From NCBI RefSeq assembly GCF_003436425.1, contig NZ_QSPK01000001.1, positions 1 through 30,778 of the forward strand: a stretch of DNA of 30,778 nucleotides, in the 5' to 3' direction. The position numbers were made by a program, and so were the translations under genes. This document shows, piece after piece, positions 7,638-15,826 of the stretch (position 1 is its first letter; every line of letters starts with the position of its first letter). The notes beneath the pieces are model-generated. The model saw only the letters and a program-made list of their open reading frames with translations. It was not told the DNA's origin and made no database searches. This DNA is from Eubacterium sp. TM05-53 (GTDB lineage: Bacteria > Bacillota_I > Bacilli_A > Erysipelotrichales > Erysipelotrichaceae).

Positions 7638-9263
7638 CTATTCAACACCAATAATAAATGAGTAAACTGGTTGATTTCCTTCATGGATTTCAACTTCAGC
7701 ATCACTGTTATCTTCGATATAAGCAGCAATTTCTTCAGCCTGTTCTTCAGTAGCTGTATCACCATAAATCAAAGTAACAAGTTCACTATCTTCATCTAAC
7801 ATTTTATCCAACAATTTCTTTGTTGCTTCCATGCAATCTGGACAAGAGACACAAATGTCTTTTCCAAAAATACCCATATATTCATCTTTTTTGATTTCAA
7901 GACCATCATATGTTGTATCTTTGATCGCATAAGTGACTTCACCTGATTTAACATTTTCAATAGCTTCATTCATTTCAGCCAAGTTATCTTCCAATTCAAC
8001 ATCTGGATTGAACATAACACAAGCACTTAATCCTTGTGGAATTGTTTTACTTGGAAGTACATGAATATCTTGATCTGAGCATACCTGTGCAGCTTGATTT
8101 GCAGCTAAAACAATATTTGAGTTGTTTGGTAAAATGAAGATATGATCTGCATTCAACTTTTCAACGGCTGAAACAAAATCTTCTGTACTCGGATTCATTG
8201 TTTGTCCACCACCAACAACAATGTCAGCTCTAAGTTCTGTAAACATCTTCTTGATTCCACCACCAGGAGCTACGGTAATAATGGCATATTTTTTGTGTTC
8301 TGCCATTTTTTCCTCTTCTTCTTTTTCGATAATATTGTCATGCTGCTCTTGCATGTTTTCAACTTTCAACTTAATAAAACGACCCTGACGACGTCCCATT
8401 TTAATCGCTGTGAATGGTTCTAATGTATGAACATGAACTTTTACTAAATCCTCATCTTGCACACAAACAATTGAATTACCAATTGTTGCTAATTCATCTT
8501 TAAAGCTAGTTTCAGAAAAATGACGAACACCATTTTCAGATAACTTCAAAATAAATTCTGTACAGAATCCATATTCTTCTTCTCCACCCTCTACTTTAGC
8601 TTGTGCACTTTCACCAGCTGCTTTTGCACCTTCAAGTTGTACTGGATGACCTTCCATAGCAGCAAGGAATCCTTCTAAAATCACGCAAAGACCTTTTCCA
8701 CCGCTATCAACTACACCTACTTCTGCAAGTACAGGTAATAATTCAGGTGTTCTTTGTAAAGAAGCATTGGCCTCTTCCACCATCTTCTTCATAACATCCA
8801 TACAATCTGTAACGTCTTCAGTTGTAGTGTATGCATATGTATAATCTGCTGCTTCACGAACAACAGTTAAAATTGTTCCTTCTACTGGACGCATAACAGC
8901 ACGATACGCAACACGACTTCCATTAACCAATGCATGAGCCAATTGAGATGCATCCATATCATCTAAATCTTCTACCGCTTGATAGATTCCTCTAAAAATC
9001 TGAGACGTAATAACACCAGAGTTCCCACGTGCACCCATTAATAATCCACGAGATAATGTTTTCGCAATATCTTTTACAGAATCTGAATTCGTTTTAAGCG
9101 CTTCTTTTACACCATTTGACACAGTTAAATGCATATTTGTACCTGTATCTCCATCTGGCACAGGGAAAACATTCAATGCATCGATTTCCGCTGAATGATT
9201 TGATAAGTTATTCATCCCGGATTCAAGCATCTGTTTAAATAAAATACCATTAATTCTTTCCAT
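7638..9263 (-). CDS. fakA: Fatty acid kinase subunit FakA (DhaL/DAK2 plus DegV-like domains)
   Basis: 541 residues, the usual length of the YloV/FakA family. Residues 1-200 are the DhaL-like ATP domain with the Mg-binding motif NVFPVPDGDTGTNM (Asp37, Asp39). The middle domain (about 220-310) carries VHVHT, and the C-terminal DegV-like half starts near 325. With a FakB partner, not seen in the window, FakA phosphorylates exogenous fatty acids for phospholipid synthesis. It follows the Gls24-like gene by 10 bases, the common Bacillota arrangement, and shares its promoter. Confidence 0.93.
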   Translation of the reverse strand: MERINGILFKQMLESGMNNLSNHSAEIDALNVFPVPDGDTGTNMHLTVSNGVKEALKTNSDSVKDIAKTLSRGLLMGARGNSGVITSQIFRGIYQAVEDLDDMDASQLAHALVNGSRVAYRAVMRPVEGTILTVVREAADYTYAYTTTEDVTDCMDVMKKMVEEANASLQRTPELLPVLAEVGVVDSGGKGLCVILEGFLAAMEGHPVQLEGAKAAGESAQAKVEGGEEEYGFCTEFILKLSENGVRHFSETSFKDELATIGNSIVCVQDEDLVKVHVHTLEPFTAIKMGRRQGRFIKLKVENMQEQHDNIIEKEEEEKMAEHKKYAIITVAPGGGIKKMFTELRADIVVGGGQTMNPSTEDFVSAVEKLNADHIFILPNNSNIVLAANQAAQVCSDQDIHVLPSKTIPQGLSACVMFNPDVELEDNLAEMNEAIENVKSGEVTYAIKDTTYDGLEIKKDEYMGIFGKDICVSCPDCMEATKKLLDKMLDEDSELVTLIYGDTATEEQAEEIAAYIEDNSDAEVEIHEGNQPVYSFIIGVE

Positions 9264-9273
9264 CTCTTAACCC

Positions 9274-9633
9274 CTACTTTACTGCACGAACACCTTGGAC
9301 ATAGATGTTTACAGCGTTACATTTAACTTCCAAAGTTTTCTCCAATACATATTTAACACGTTTTTGTGCTTCATATACAACTTGACTTAATTTAATTCCT
9401 TGTAATGCAATAATATAAAGATTCAAAACTAATCCCGTTTCATCTTGTGTTACAACAACACCACGAGCATAGTTTTCTTTTTTCAATAATTCGGCCCAGC
9501 CATCTTTCAATGTTTTCTGACTAGCCATACCTACAATACCGTAACATTCAGTAATTGCTCCACCAGCTAAATTGGCAATCGCATCTAATGAAATTTCGAT
9601 ATTTCCGTATTCTGTTGATTTATTAATAGGCAT
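9274..9633 (-). CDS. Asp23/Gls24-family protein (YloU-like)
   Basis: 119 residues, ATG at 9633 behind GGGAGG. The frame has the family's opening GNIEISLDAIANLAGGAITEC and the later VVVTQDETGLVLNLYIIA and VYEAQKRVKYVLEK segments. Members are small cytoplasmic or membrane-associated proteins linked to envelope stress; the YloU branch is nearly always upstream of fakA, as here. A consensus-like promoter lies directly upstream. Confidence 0.9.
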   Translation of the reverse strand: MPINKSTEYGNIEISLDAIANLAGGAITECYGIVGMASQKTLKDGWAELLKKENYARGVVVTQDETGLVLNLYIIALQGIKLSQVVYEAQKRVKYVLEKTLEVKCNAVNIYVQGVRAVK

Positions 9634-9656
9634 AATAAAACCTCCCGTTTTTATTA

Positions 9657-9685
9657 ATTATACTCTACTTAAAATATAAACACAA
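9657..9685 (-). promoter_or_regulatory. Promoter of the gls24-like/fakA operon
   Basis: On the minus strand TTGTGT (9680-9685), a 17-base spacer and TATAAT (9657-9662) lie in the 55-base gap after ftsQ. No terminator separates it from ftsQ, so readthrough from the mur genes is also possible. Confidence 0.7.
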
Positions 9686-9688
9686 ATC

Positions 9689-10696
9689 CTAATACGCTTC
9701 TACAAAGCTTTGAGATTCCTCATCCCAATTGTAATATGTGCCATTTCCATCGTAATATTCACCTGTATTTGGATCATAATACATTCCAATGGCTTCATGA
9801 TAATATACGCCTGTGTTATCATCATAGACCCATTCAGCCTGATTCTCAGATTCATCTTCGGTTGGCTGTTGTTCTTCTTGAGTCTCAGTATTTTCCGAAG
9901 TTTTTTCATCTGTTGCTTCAGGCTTTTCGGCCTTTTCCGTCTTCTCTTCCTGTTTTTCTTCAACCTTTTGTTTCGAATTCAAATCATCACAATTCACCTT
10001 TTCAATTGTTGAATGCGTAGAATCCAAAACCAGACAAACAGACTGTCCTTTTAGTTTTGTCAAAACACTTTGGTATTTAGATAACATTTTTATACTTTTT
10101 AAATTGGTATAAACAATATTCCCATCTTGCATTGTGATTTTAAACATATTCTTATCATAACTTGTTTTATAAGGTACAATTTCTGCAAACTTTTCAATTA
10201 ATTCTCGAGTTAACACTTTGCGATGTTTTTGAAACTGTTCACACAACTGCTTTCTTTGTTTTGCATTAAAATTTGACAACAAAGGAAAATGTACAATCAT
10301 ATTTAAATATTGTTCATCTATTTCAATCGAAGAGCCATCTTGGCAAAGGGCATAATTCTTATTATCCTTCACATAATAGCCAACCATCAATTTTTCCTGC
10401 ACATCAAAAGTAAGCTTTCGATTTTTCTTTGAAACATCACAAGACTGTACAAAAGGCATCTTTTCTACTCTTTTTTCCAATATAATTGAAGGCATTAAAT
10501 AGATACGTGTTTTCGTACTCACATTTGCCAAATCATAGACTTCACTATCTGACAAATAATAGTTGTTTTTACATGATAAAACCTTGACATGGGAGTCTGT
10601 AGAAAAATAATACACAAAGATACTTGCTACCATCATAACAACAAGACTTATAACAATTGATTGTTTAATGGTTAGCTTAAATTTTTTTCTTACCAA
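9689..10696 (-). CDS. ftsQ: Cell-division protein FtsQ/DivIB with a Tyr-rich OCRE-like tail
   Basis: 335 residues. One membrane segment (about 12-32), then a POTRA domain (about 36-105) and the beta domain to about 225, all expected outside the cell. It helps assemble the divisome with FtsL/FtsB. The start overlaps the end of murB by 7 bases, suggesting translational coupling. Residues 235-288 are a low-complexity Lys/Glu then Glu/Gln/Thr linker. Residues 289-324 are unusual: W-V-Y-D-D-N-T-G-V-Y-Y, then M-Y-Y-D-P-N-T-G-E-Y-Y, then T-Y-Y-N-W, a pattern like the OCRE repeat known from eukaryotic splicing proteins. The core assignment rests on position and architecture more than on strong motifs. 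Confidence 0.85.
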   Translation of the reverse strand: MVRKKFKLTIKQSIVISLVVMMVASIFVYYFSTDSHVKVLSCKNNYYLSDSEVYDLANVSTKTRIYLMPSIILEKRVEKMPFVQSCDVSKKNRKLTFDVQEKLMVGYYVKDNKNYALCQDGSSIEIDEQYLNMIVHFPLLSNFNAKQRKQLCEQFQKHRKVLTRELIEKFAEIVPYKTSYDKNMFKITMQDGNIVYTNLKSIKMLSKYQSVLTKLKGQSVCLVLDSTHSTIEKVNCDDLNSKQKVEEKQEEKTEKAEKPEATDEKTSENTETQEEQQPTEDESENQAEWVYDDNTGVYYHEAIGMYYDPNTGEYYDGNGTYYNWDEESQSFVEAY

Positions 10697-11589
10697 TATA
10701 ACTGCTCAACTTCCGTAACCATGTCAATGTTATATTCTTTTTTTGCTCGAATTTTAATTTCATGAATCAAATCACGAACATCTTGAGCTGTCGCATTTAA
10801 ATCATCATTCACAATAAAATTACAGTGTTTTTCACTTACCATGGCACCACCAATTTTATAGCCTCTTAATCCCAACTCTTCAATTAATTTCCAAGCTGGA
10901 ATTTCTTCTGGATTTCTAAACACACTACCTGCACAAGGCTTATCCAAAGGCTGTGCACTCATTCTTCTTTCTCGTCTAGAATTCATCAAATCACGAATAT
11001 CATTTTGGTTTCCTTTTTCTAATTGGAAACGTCCCACTAAAATAGTCCAATCTTTGTGTGATTGGAAAATAGAATGACGATACGCATAATCCAATTCATC
11101 TTTTTTCATCCAACAAATTGTATTATCTTTTAAAACACAGACATCAATTAAGTGATTCGCCAAATTGTCCTTATAGGCTCCGGCATTCATATAAAGTCCA
11201 CCACCAATTGAGCCTGGAATTCCACTTGCCCATTCTAATCCAGTTAGTGATCTTTTCATGGCTTCTACTGCCATATTTATAATTGAACATCCCGCTTGCG
11301 CTACTAACACTCCATCTGGTTCAAAATAGAAATCATTCAAAGTACGATCTAAATTGATGATTGCACCATGAAAATCCGTATCTGAACATAAGACATTAGA
11401 TCCACGTCCAAGTACATAATATGGAATATTTTTCTGTGCAAGTATTTCAAGTACACACATTAGTGCAGTACAATTTTTGGGATATATATAATAGTCTACG
11501 CAACCACCAATCTTAAAAGTGGTATGTTTCTTCATAGGCTCATGTTCTAAAACTTCTGCATACGTCATTAAACGATCCTTTATGCTCAT
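10690..11589 (-). CDS. murB: UDP-N-acetylenolpyruvoylglucosamine reductase MurB
   Basis: 299 residues, ATG at 11589. Reduces UDP-GlcNAc-enolpyruvate to UDP-MurNAc with NADPH and FAD. FAD-binding blocks: LGRGSNVL (60-67) and GIPGSIGGGLYMNAGAY (123-139). Catalytic residues by family pattern: Arg171 in YRHS, Ser222 in GSVFRNP (the proton donor) and Glu293 near the end. Length fits the shorter Gram-positive type. Only one base separates it from murG and it overlaps ftsQ, so it is within a tight wall-synthesis operon. Confidence 0.95.
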   Translation of the reverse strand: MSIKDRLMTYAEVLEHEPMKKHTTFKIGGCVDYYIYPKNCTALMCVLEILAQKNIPYYVLGRGSNVLCSDTDFHGAIINLDRTLNDFYFEPDGVLVAQAGCSIINMAVEAMKRSLTGLEWASGIPGSIGGGLYMNAGAYKDNLANHLIDVCVLKDNTICWMKKDELDYAYRHSIFQSHKDWTILVGRFQLEKGNQNDIRDLMNSRRERRMSAQPLDKPCAGSVFRNPEEIPAWKLIEELGLRGYKIGGAMVSEKHCNFIVNDDLNATAQDVRDLIHEIKIRAKKEYNIDMVTEVEQLYW

Positions 11590-11590
11590 A

Positions 11591-12673
11591 TTAGTTCCCC
11601 TTTTTACATATATTTTTCAATAAATCTATAATATCATATGCCGCATTGGGTTTACCCATCTGCAATGCATGTTCATGTGTTTGTTCATATACCACTGGAT
11701 TTGCGTATAAAGATACAATTTGACCTTGCAAAGTTTCTGCATTCAAATCCTTTTCTTCAATAATACGACAAGCTTGTTGTCTTAGCAGCATACTCGCATT
11801 ATAAAATTGATGGTTATTTGCCACATAAGGACTTGGTATCACGATAGAAGGAATCCCTAAAGCTGTTACTTCTGCAAGTGTTGTTGCTCCTGCACGACAA
11901 ACCATTCCATCTACATGCCCATAAATACGCAATGTATCTACATATGGTACAACATGAATATTTTTTTGGCTTTCAAATAAATTCAAATCTTGAGAATTGT
12001 CTTTTCCGCAGACATACAAAAATTGTAAATCATCATTGACATCCTTTAAAGCACTCTTCATTAATTCATTTACAGAACTAGAGCCCAAAGAACCCATCAC
12101 AATAAGGATTGTTTTTTTATCTAAATCTAAACCTAATGATTTAAAATAGTCTTCATCAAATGTTGCCTCTTTGGCAATTGTTGCTCTTGGATTTCCCAAC
12201 ATATGAATCTTTTCCTTTGGAAAAACCTCATTACATTTTTCATAACAAGTTATAATCGCATCCACTTTCTTCATAACAAGCTGGTTGGCCTTACCAACAA
12301 TGGAGTTTTGTTCATGAATCACAGTGTGGATACCTAAAGAATGAGCTGCCATAATAACTGGTGCACTCACATAGCCTCCAAATCCAATGACCACATCTGG
12401 ATTGAATTCTTTTAAGTATTTTTTTGCCTTACCTTCTGCTTTAAACATCTGACAAACCGCCATGCATTTTTTTAATACATTTCCTACTAATCCAGAAGTA
12501 TGCAAAGCCTTAAACGCATAGCCATTTTGTGGAATCAAATCCTTTTCCATGCGATCATCATTTCCAATAAATAATATTTCAGTCGAAGAATCAAGTTCTT
12601 TCATTTTATCCGCTAAAGCTAAAGCCGGATAAATATGACCCCCTGTTCCTCCTGTCACAAAACAAATTTTCAT
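11591..12673 (-). CDS. murG: Lipid II synthase MurG
   Basis: 360 residues from the ATG at 12673, which has GGTGAGG upstream. A longer frame from a TTG at 12706 overlaps the sortase gene and lacks support. It transfers GlcNAc from UDP-GlcNAc to lipid I on the inner face of the membrane. Motifs: glycine-rich GGTGGHIYPALALA at the N-terminus, VIGFGGYVSAPV and HEQNSIVGKAN in the acceptor domain, and CRAGATTLAEVTALGIPSI in the donor domain. Confidence 0.95.
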   Translation of the reverse strand: MKICFVTGGTGGHIYPALALADKMKELDSSTEILFIGNDDRMEKDLIPQNGYAFKALHTSGLVGNVLKKCMAVCQMFKAEGKAKKYLKEFNPDVVIGFGGYVSAPVIMAAHSLGIHTVIHEQNSIVGKANQLVMKKVDAIITCYEKCNEVFPKEKIHMLGNPRATIAKEATFDEDYFKSLGLDLDKKTILIVMGSLGSSSVNELMKSALKDVNDDLQFLYVCGKDNSQDLNLFESQKNIHVVPYVDTLRIYGHVDGMVCRAGATTLAEVTALGIPSIVIPSPYVANNHQFYNASMLLRQQACRIIEEKDLNAETLQGQIVSLYANPVVYEQTHEHALQMGKPNAAYDIIDLLKNICKKGN

Positions 12674-12702
12674 ATTAAAAACCTCACCAAGTATATCATA
12701 TA

Positions 12703-13458
12703 TCAATCTTTTAAAACAATATCGTCACTTGTCTTTTCCAGTTGCCCAGTCAAAACAAAACGATGACTCGATTCAAATCCATAATCTAAATCACATGTGG
12801 ATAAAGAAATAAATTTTTGATCTGTATTCACTAAATCATTGAAGTATGTAGACGATTGTTTCATAGAATCTAAAGTCTCTTGTCTATAATCTCCAAATGA
12901 CGTTGTATAGAATACACTATCATCCGTAGTTTTCGCAAATGTAAATACATGACACTTATAATTTGCATCCGGTGTTAATACATAAAATACTGGATGCGAC
13001 TTAAAAAAATCTTCATCACAATACTTCTTTAATAAAGTAAACATGCCTCCACCTTCAACAGAATGTCCATATATAATGGAATTATCATCTTGGAGTTGTG
13101 CATTCGCATTCGCATCTAAAAAAATCGAACCTCTATTATTATATTCCCCACTCACGGTGTGATTCAAATAATATTCATTATCTTTTGACTGCATAATAGG
13201 AAAAGAAATATCACAATCTGGAACATAGATCCATCCTACAATATCTTGATTCTCTGCTTGAAGTGCTGCCCAGTCTGGTTCTAAAACATTCTTTTCTACT
13301 TTATTTTCACTTTTTTTCTTAATCACTTTTTTTTCTAATTGTTTTGTCTGTGTCGCAACTTGTTGTTTCTGTGAATAAATATCCCATAAATTATAGGCAC
13401 TGTACCCAAATACACAAAGGCTAACGACAAAAACGATTCTATATATCCATTTTTTCAT
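12703..13458 (-). CDS. srtB: Class B-like sortase
   Basis: 251 residues from the ATG at 13458; a GTG at 13476 in the same frame is an alternative, and neither has a clear ribosome site. Parts: membrane anchor (about 5-23), Lys/Gln-rich linker, sortase fold with His132 (IIYGHS), Cys222 (LSTCD) and Arg233 (HRFVLTG). Sortases attach proteins to the wall or to each other; the WAALQAENQDIVGWIYVP segment before the core is typical of class B enzymes. Its place directly before murG suggests co-expression with lipid II synthesis. No LPxTG-like substrate is encoded in the window. The gene starts about 20 bases after the nagB terminator, so its promoter is unclear. Confidence 0.88.
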   Translation of the reverse strand: MKKWIYRIVFVVSLCVFGYSAYNLWDIYSQKQQVATQTKQLEKKVIKKKSENKVEKNVLEPDWAALQAENQDIVGWIYVPDCDISFPIMQSKDNEYYLNHTVSGEYNNRGSIFLDANANAQLQDDNSIIYGHSVEGGGMFTLLKKYCDEDFFKSHPVFYVLTPDANYKCHVFTFAKTTDDSVFYTTSFGDYRQETLDSMKQSSTYFNDLVNTDQKFISLSTCDLDYGFESSHRFVLTGQLEKTSDDIVLKD

Positions 13459-13480
13459 ACAGCTTAATTTTAACACAAAT

Positions 13481-13510
13481 AAAAAGGATAGAGAAATGAA
13501 TTCCCTATCC
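13481..13510 (-). terminator. Terminator of nagB
   Basis: A 6-bp stem (GGATAG 13486-13491 with CTATCC 13505-13510) with a partly paired loop is followed on the minus strand by five T. Readthrough here is one way the sortase/mur genes could be transcribed. Confidence 0.6.
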
Positions 13511-13527
13511 TATAAAGATAATCACAA

Positions 13528-14247
13528 TTATTTAGTTAATTTACTAGCAGCAGCTTTGTCTAATACAACAACTACATCAGCGTGGTTTTGTAATGCACTT
13601 GCAGCACATGCAGTATCGATTGGTCCTTCGATCATAGCTTTAACAGCATCTGCTTTATTTTCACCATTAGCCACTAATAATACTTTTTTAGATTTCATAA
13701 TTGTTCCAATTCCCATTGAAATAGCTTGTGTTGGAACTTTGTTAATATCGTTATCAAAGAAACGAGCATTTGCTTCACGAGTGTTTTCTGTTAAATCAAC
13801 GATGTGAGTTAATGTTTCAAATGGTGTACCAGGTTCATTGAATCCAATGTGTCCATTTTGTCCAATTCCTAATACCTGTAAGTCAATTGATACTTCACTT
13901 AAAGCATCTTCATAAGCTTTACAATCAGCTTCTGTATTTCCATAAGGAACATGTGTATTATTTAAATCAATATCAATATCTTTAAATAAGTTTTCATACA
14001 TAAAAGTATAGTAAGATTGAGGATCTTTACGCTCGATTCCTACATATTCATCTAAGTTATAAGATTTAATATCTTTATAGCTATATCCATCTTTGTGGTA
14101 TTGGATCATTTCCTTATATAATCCAACTGGACTAGATCCTGTTGCCAAACCTAAGACAGCATCTTTCTTAGCATCCAATAATTCTTTCATGACTTCAAAT
14201 GCCTTTGCTGACATTTCATCATAGTTTTCACATACAATAACCTTCAT
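13528..14247 (-). CDS. nagB: Glucosamine-6-phosphate deaminase
   Basis: 239 residues from the ATG at 14247, behind GGAGGAG; the frame continues upstream but without a ribosome site. Converts glucosamine 6-P to fructose 6-P and ammonia. Family motifs: LGLATGSSPVGLY (phosphate and sugar binding), YNLDEYVG with Asp66, and LGIGQNGHIGFNEPG with His133. It is divergent from gatZ. The promoter carries a cre-like site between -10 and -35, so repression on preferred sugars is likely. It supplies the GlcN branch of the amino-sugar block; the PTS and AgaS further along supply the GalN branch. Confidence 0.95.
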   Translation of the reverse strand: MKVIVCENYDEMSAKAFEVMKELLDAKKDAVLGLATGSSPVGLYKEMIQYHKDGYSYKDIKSYNLDEYVGIERKDPQSYYTFMYENLFKDIDIDLNNTHVPYGNTEADCKAYEDALSEVSIDLQVLGIGQNGHIGFNEPGTPFETLTHIVDLTENTREANARFFDNDINKVPTQAISMGIGTIMKSKKVLLVANGENKADAVKAMIEGPIDTACAASALQNHADVVVVLDKAAASKLTK

Positions 14248-14274
14248 TGTTATCTCCTCCATATTTCTTCTAAT

Positions 14275-14303
14275 ATTATAACATAGCGCTTTCAAAATAA
14301 AAT
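14275..14303 (-). promoter_or_regulatory. nagB promoter with cre-like operator
   Basis: A perfect TATAAT on the minus strand at 14275-14280 has no good -35. TTGAAAGCGCTATGT (14281-14295, minus) matches the CcpA cre consensus WTGNAARCGNWWNCW at all but one position and fills the spacer, where a bound regulator would block polymerase. Confidence 0.6.
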
Positions 14304-14344
14304 GCATATTTTAGTAATGCTTTTGTCATTTTTAACAAATTAGT

Positions 14345-14410
14345 AATATTTGCACTTTTTAATTGACTTTATGGTAAAAAGAAGAAAAAAAGTTAAAGAT
14401 ACTGTATAAT
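14345..14410 (+). promoter_or_regulatory. gatZ promoter with shared upstream motif
   Basis: TATAAT at 14405-14410 has no recognisable -35. AATATTTGCACTTTTTA (14345-14361) is identical over 17 bases to a motif before the PTS EIIB gene and shares its 14-base core with one before agaS. Its centre is about 64 bases before the predicted start, an activator-like position. Confidence 0.5.
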
Positions 14411-14434
14411 AAAAACAGTTAAGGAGGACATACA

Positions 14435-15760
14435 ATGCCTAAACAAAACCCATTATTAAACATTGTTAAAAAACAAAAGGAAGGTAAAGCCGTAGCTATC
14501 TATTCATGCTGTTCAAGTAATGCATTCGTTATTGAAGCTGCGATGGAAACCGCAAAAAAACAAGATTCATGTGTTTTAATTGAATCGACTGCAAACCAAG
14601 TTGATCAAAATGGTGGTTACTCAGGAATGACACCAAAAGATTTCTTCAACTTCTGTCATGAAAAAGCAAAAGAAGCTGGATTATCAAGTGATCGTATTTT
14701 CTTAGGTGGAGACCACTTAGGACCATTAACAGTCGCAAACAAACCAGAAGCAGAAGCTATGGAATACGCAAAAACATTAGTACATGACTATGTTCGTGCT
14801 GGTTTCACTAAAATTCATATTGATACAAGTATGAAAGTTGCTGATGATGATCCAAATACTCGTTTGAGTGATGAAACCATTGCTCGTCGTGGAGCTACTT
14901 TAGCTAAAGTTTGCGAAGAAGCTTACCAAGAATTACTTCAAGAAAATCCAGAAGCAATTCACCCAGTATATATCGTCGGTAGTGAAGTTCCAATTCCAGG
15001 TGGAGCACAAGAAGAAAATGCTGGTATGCAAGTTACAAAACCTGAAGACTTCAAGAGTACTGTAGCTACATTTGAAAAAGCATTTGATGATATGGGAATC
15101 GCAGATGCTTGGAACCACGTTATCGCTGCTGTTGTTCAGCCAGGTGTTGAAGAAAAAGATGCTGGATGTGAAGAATACGATCGTGAACGTGCTAAAGATT
15201 TAATGGCAAGCATTAAAGATTTTGACAAATTAGTATTTGAAGGACACTCAACTGATTATCAAACTAAATACAAATTACGTGAATTAGTAGAAGATGGTGT
15301 TGGCATCTTAAAAGTTGGTCCTGGACTTACTTATGCCGCTCGTGAAGGAATCTTCTCATTATGCATGATTGAAGAAGAATTGGCTGCTGTTTATGGATTT
15401 GAAACGAGTCACTTCCGTGAAGAATTAGACAAAGCCATGTTAGCAAACCCTGGTAAATGGGCTCCATATTATCATGGAACAGAAAATGAAATTGCATTCA
15501 AACGTAAATATTCATTCTCTGACCGTTGCCGTTACTATTTACCTCAAGAAAATGTTAAAAATGCTTTAGCTAAATTATTGACTAACTTAAAAGAACATCC
15601 AGTACCATTACCATTGTTAAGTCAATATATGCCTTTCCAATATACATTGGTACGTGAAGGTAAATTGAACAATACTCCTGAAGATTTAATTAAAGCCCGC
15701 GTTATGTATACAATTGAAGAATATACTTACGCTAGTCACCAGGAAGAATTAATTCGCTAA
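14435..15760 (+). CDS. gatZ: GatZ/KbaZ/AgaZ-family protein (tagatose-bisphosphate aldolase subunit or 4-epimerase)
   Basis: 441 residues, ATG at 14435 behind AAGGAGG. Conserved family blocks are present: VLIESTANQVDQ with Glu50 and Asn54, GGYSGMTP, FLGGDHLGPL with Asp93 and His94, GSEVPIPGGA and KLVFEGHSTDYQ. The classical role is the non-catalytic partner of the class II aldolase GatY/KbaY, but no GatY or tagatose-6-P kinase is in the window. Established knowledge as I recall it: some GatZ-like proteins act alone as fructose/tagatose 6-P 4-epimerases. Here that would turn the AgaS product directly into fructose 6-P; this is inference. Monocistronic, divergent from nagB, and carrying the same upstream motif as the PTS and agaS operons. 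Confidence 0.88.
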   Translation: MPKQNPLLNIVKKQKEGKAVAIYSCCSSNAFVIEAAMETAKKQDSCVLIESTANQVDQNGGYSGMTPKDFFNFCHEKAKEAGLSSDRIFLGGDHLGPLTVANKPEAEAMEYAKTLVHDYVRAGFTKIHIDTSMKVADDDPNTRLSDETIARRGATLAKVCEEAYQELLQENPEAIHPVYIVGSEVPIPGGAQEENAGMQVTKPEDFKSTVATFEKAFDDMGIADAWNHVIAAVVQPGVEEKDAGCEEYDRERAKDLMASIKDFDKLVFEGHSTDYQTKYKLRELVEDGVGILKVGPGLTYAAREGIFSLCMIEEELAAVYGFETSHFREELDKAMLANPGKWAPYYHGTENEIAFKRKYSFSDRCRYYLPQENVKNALAKLLTNLKEHPVPLPLLSQYMPFQYTLVREGKLNNTPEDLIKARVMYTIEEYTYASHQEELIR

Positions 15761-15769
15761 AACAAATAT

Positions 15770-15796
15770 TGCGCATCTTATAGATGCGCATTTTTT
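15770..15796 (+). terminator. Terminator of gatZ
   Basis: A perfect 8-bp stem (TGCGCATC with GATGCGCA) is followed by six T. Confidence 0.9.
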
Positions 15797-15800
15797 ATGC

Positions 15801-15826
15801 AAAAAAAAGGTTCAACCGAACCTTTT
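15801..15826 (-). terminator. Terminator of the four-helix membrane protein gene
   Basis: A 9-bp stem (15805-15813 with 15818-15826) is followed on the minus strand by a T-run; it reaches into the stop codon of the gene. Confidence 0.8.

Noticed and set aside
14345..14372. Sigma-54 promoter as explanation of the shared TTTGCAC motif
   Set aside because: Mannose-family PTS operons are often sigma-54 dependent, but the invariant GG and the TTGC element 10 bases on are missing, and a TATAAT lies at a fixed distance instead.
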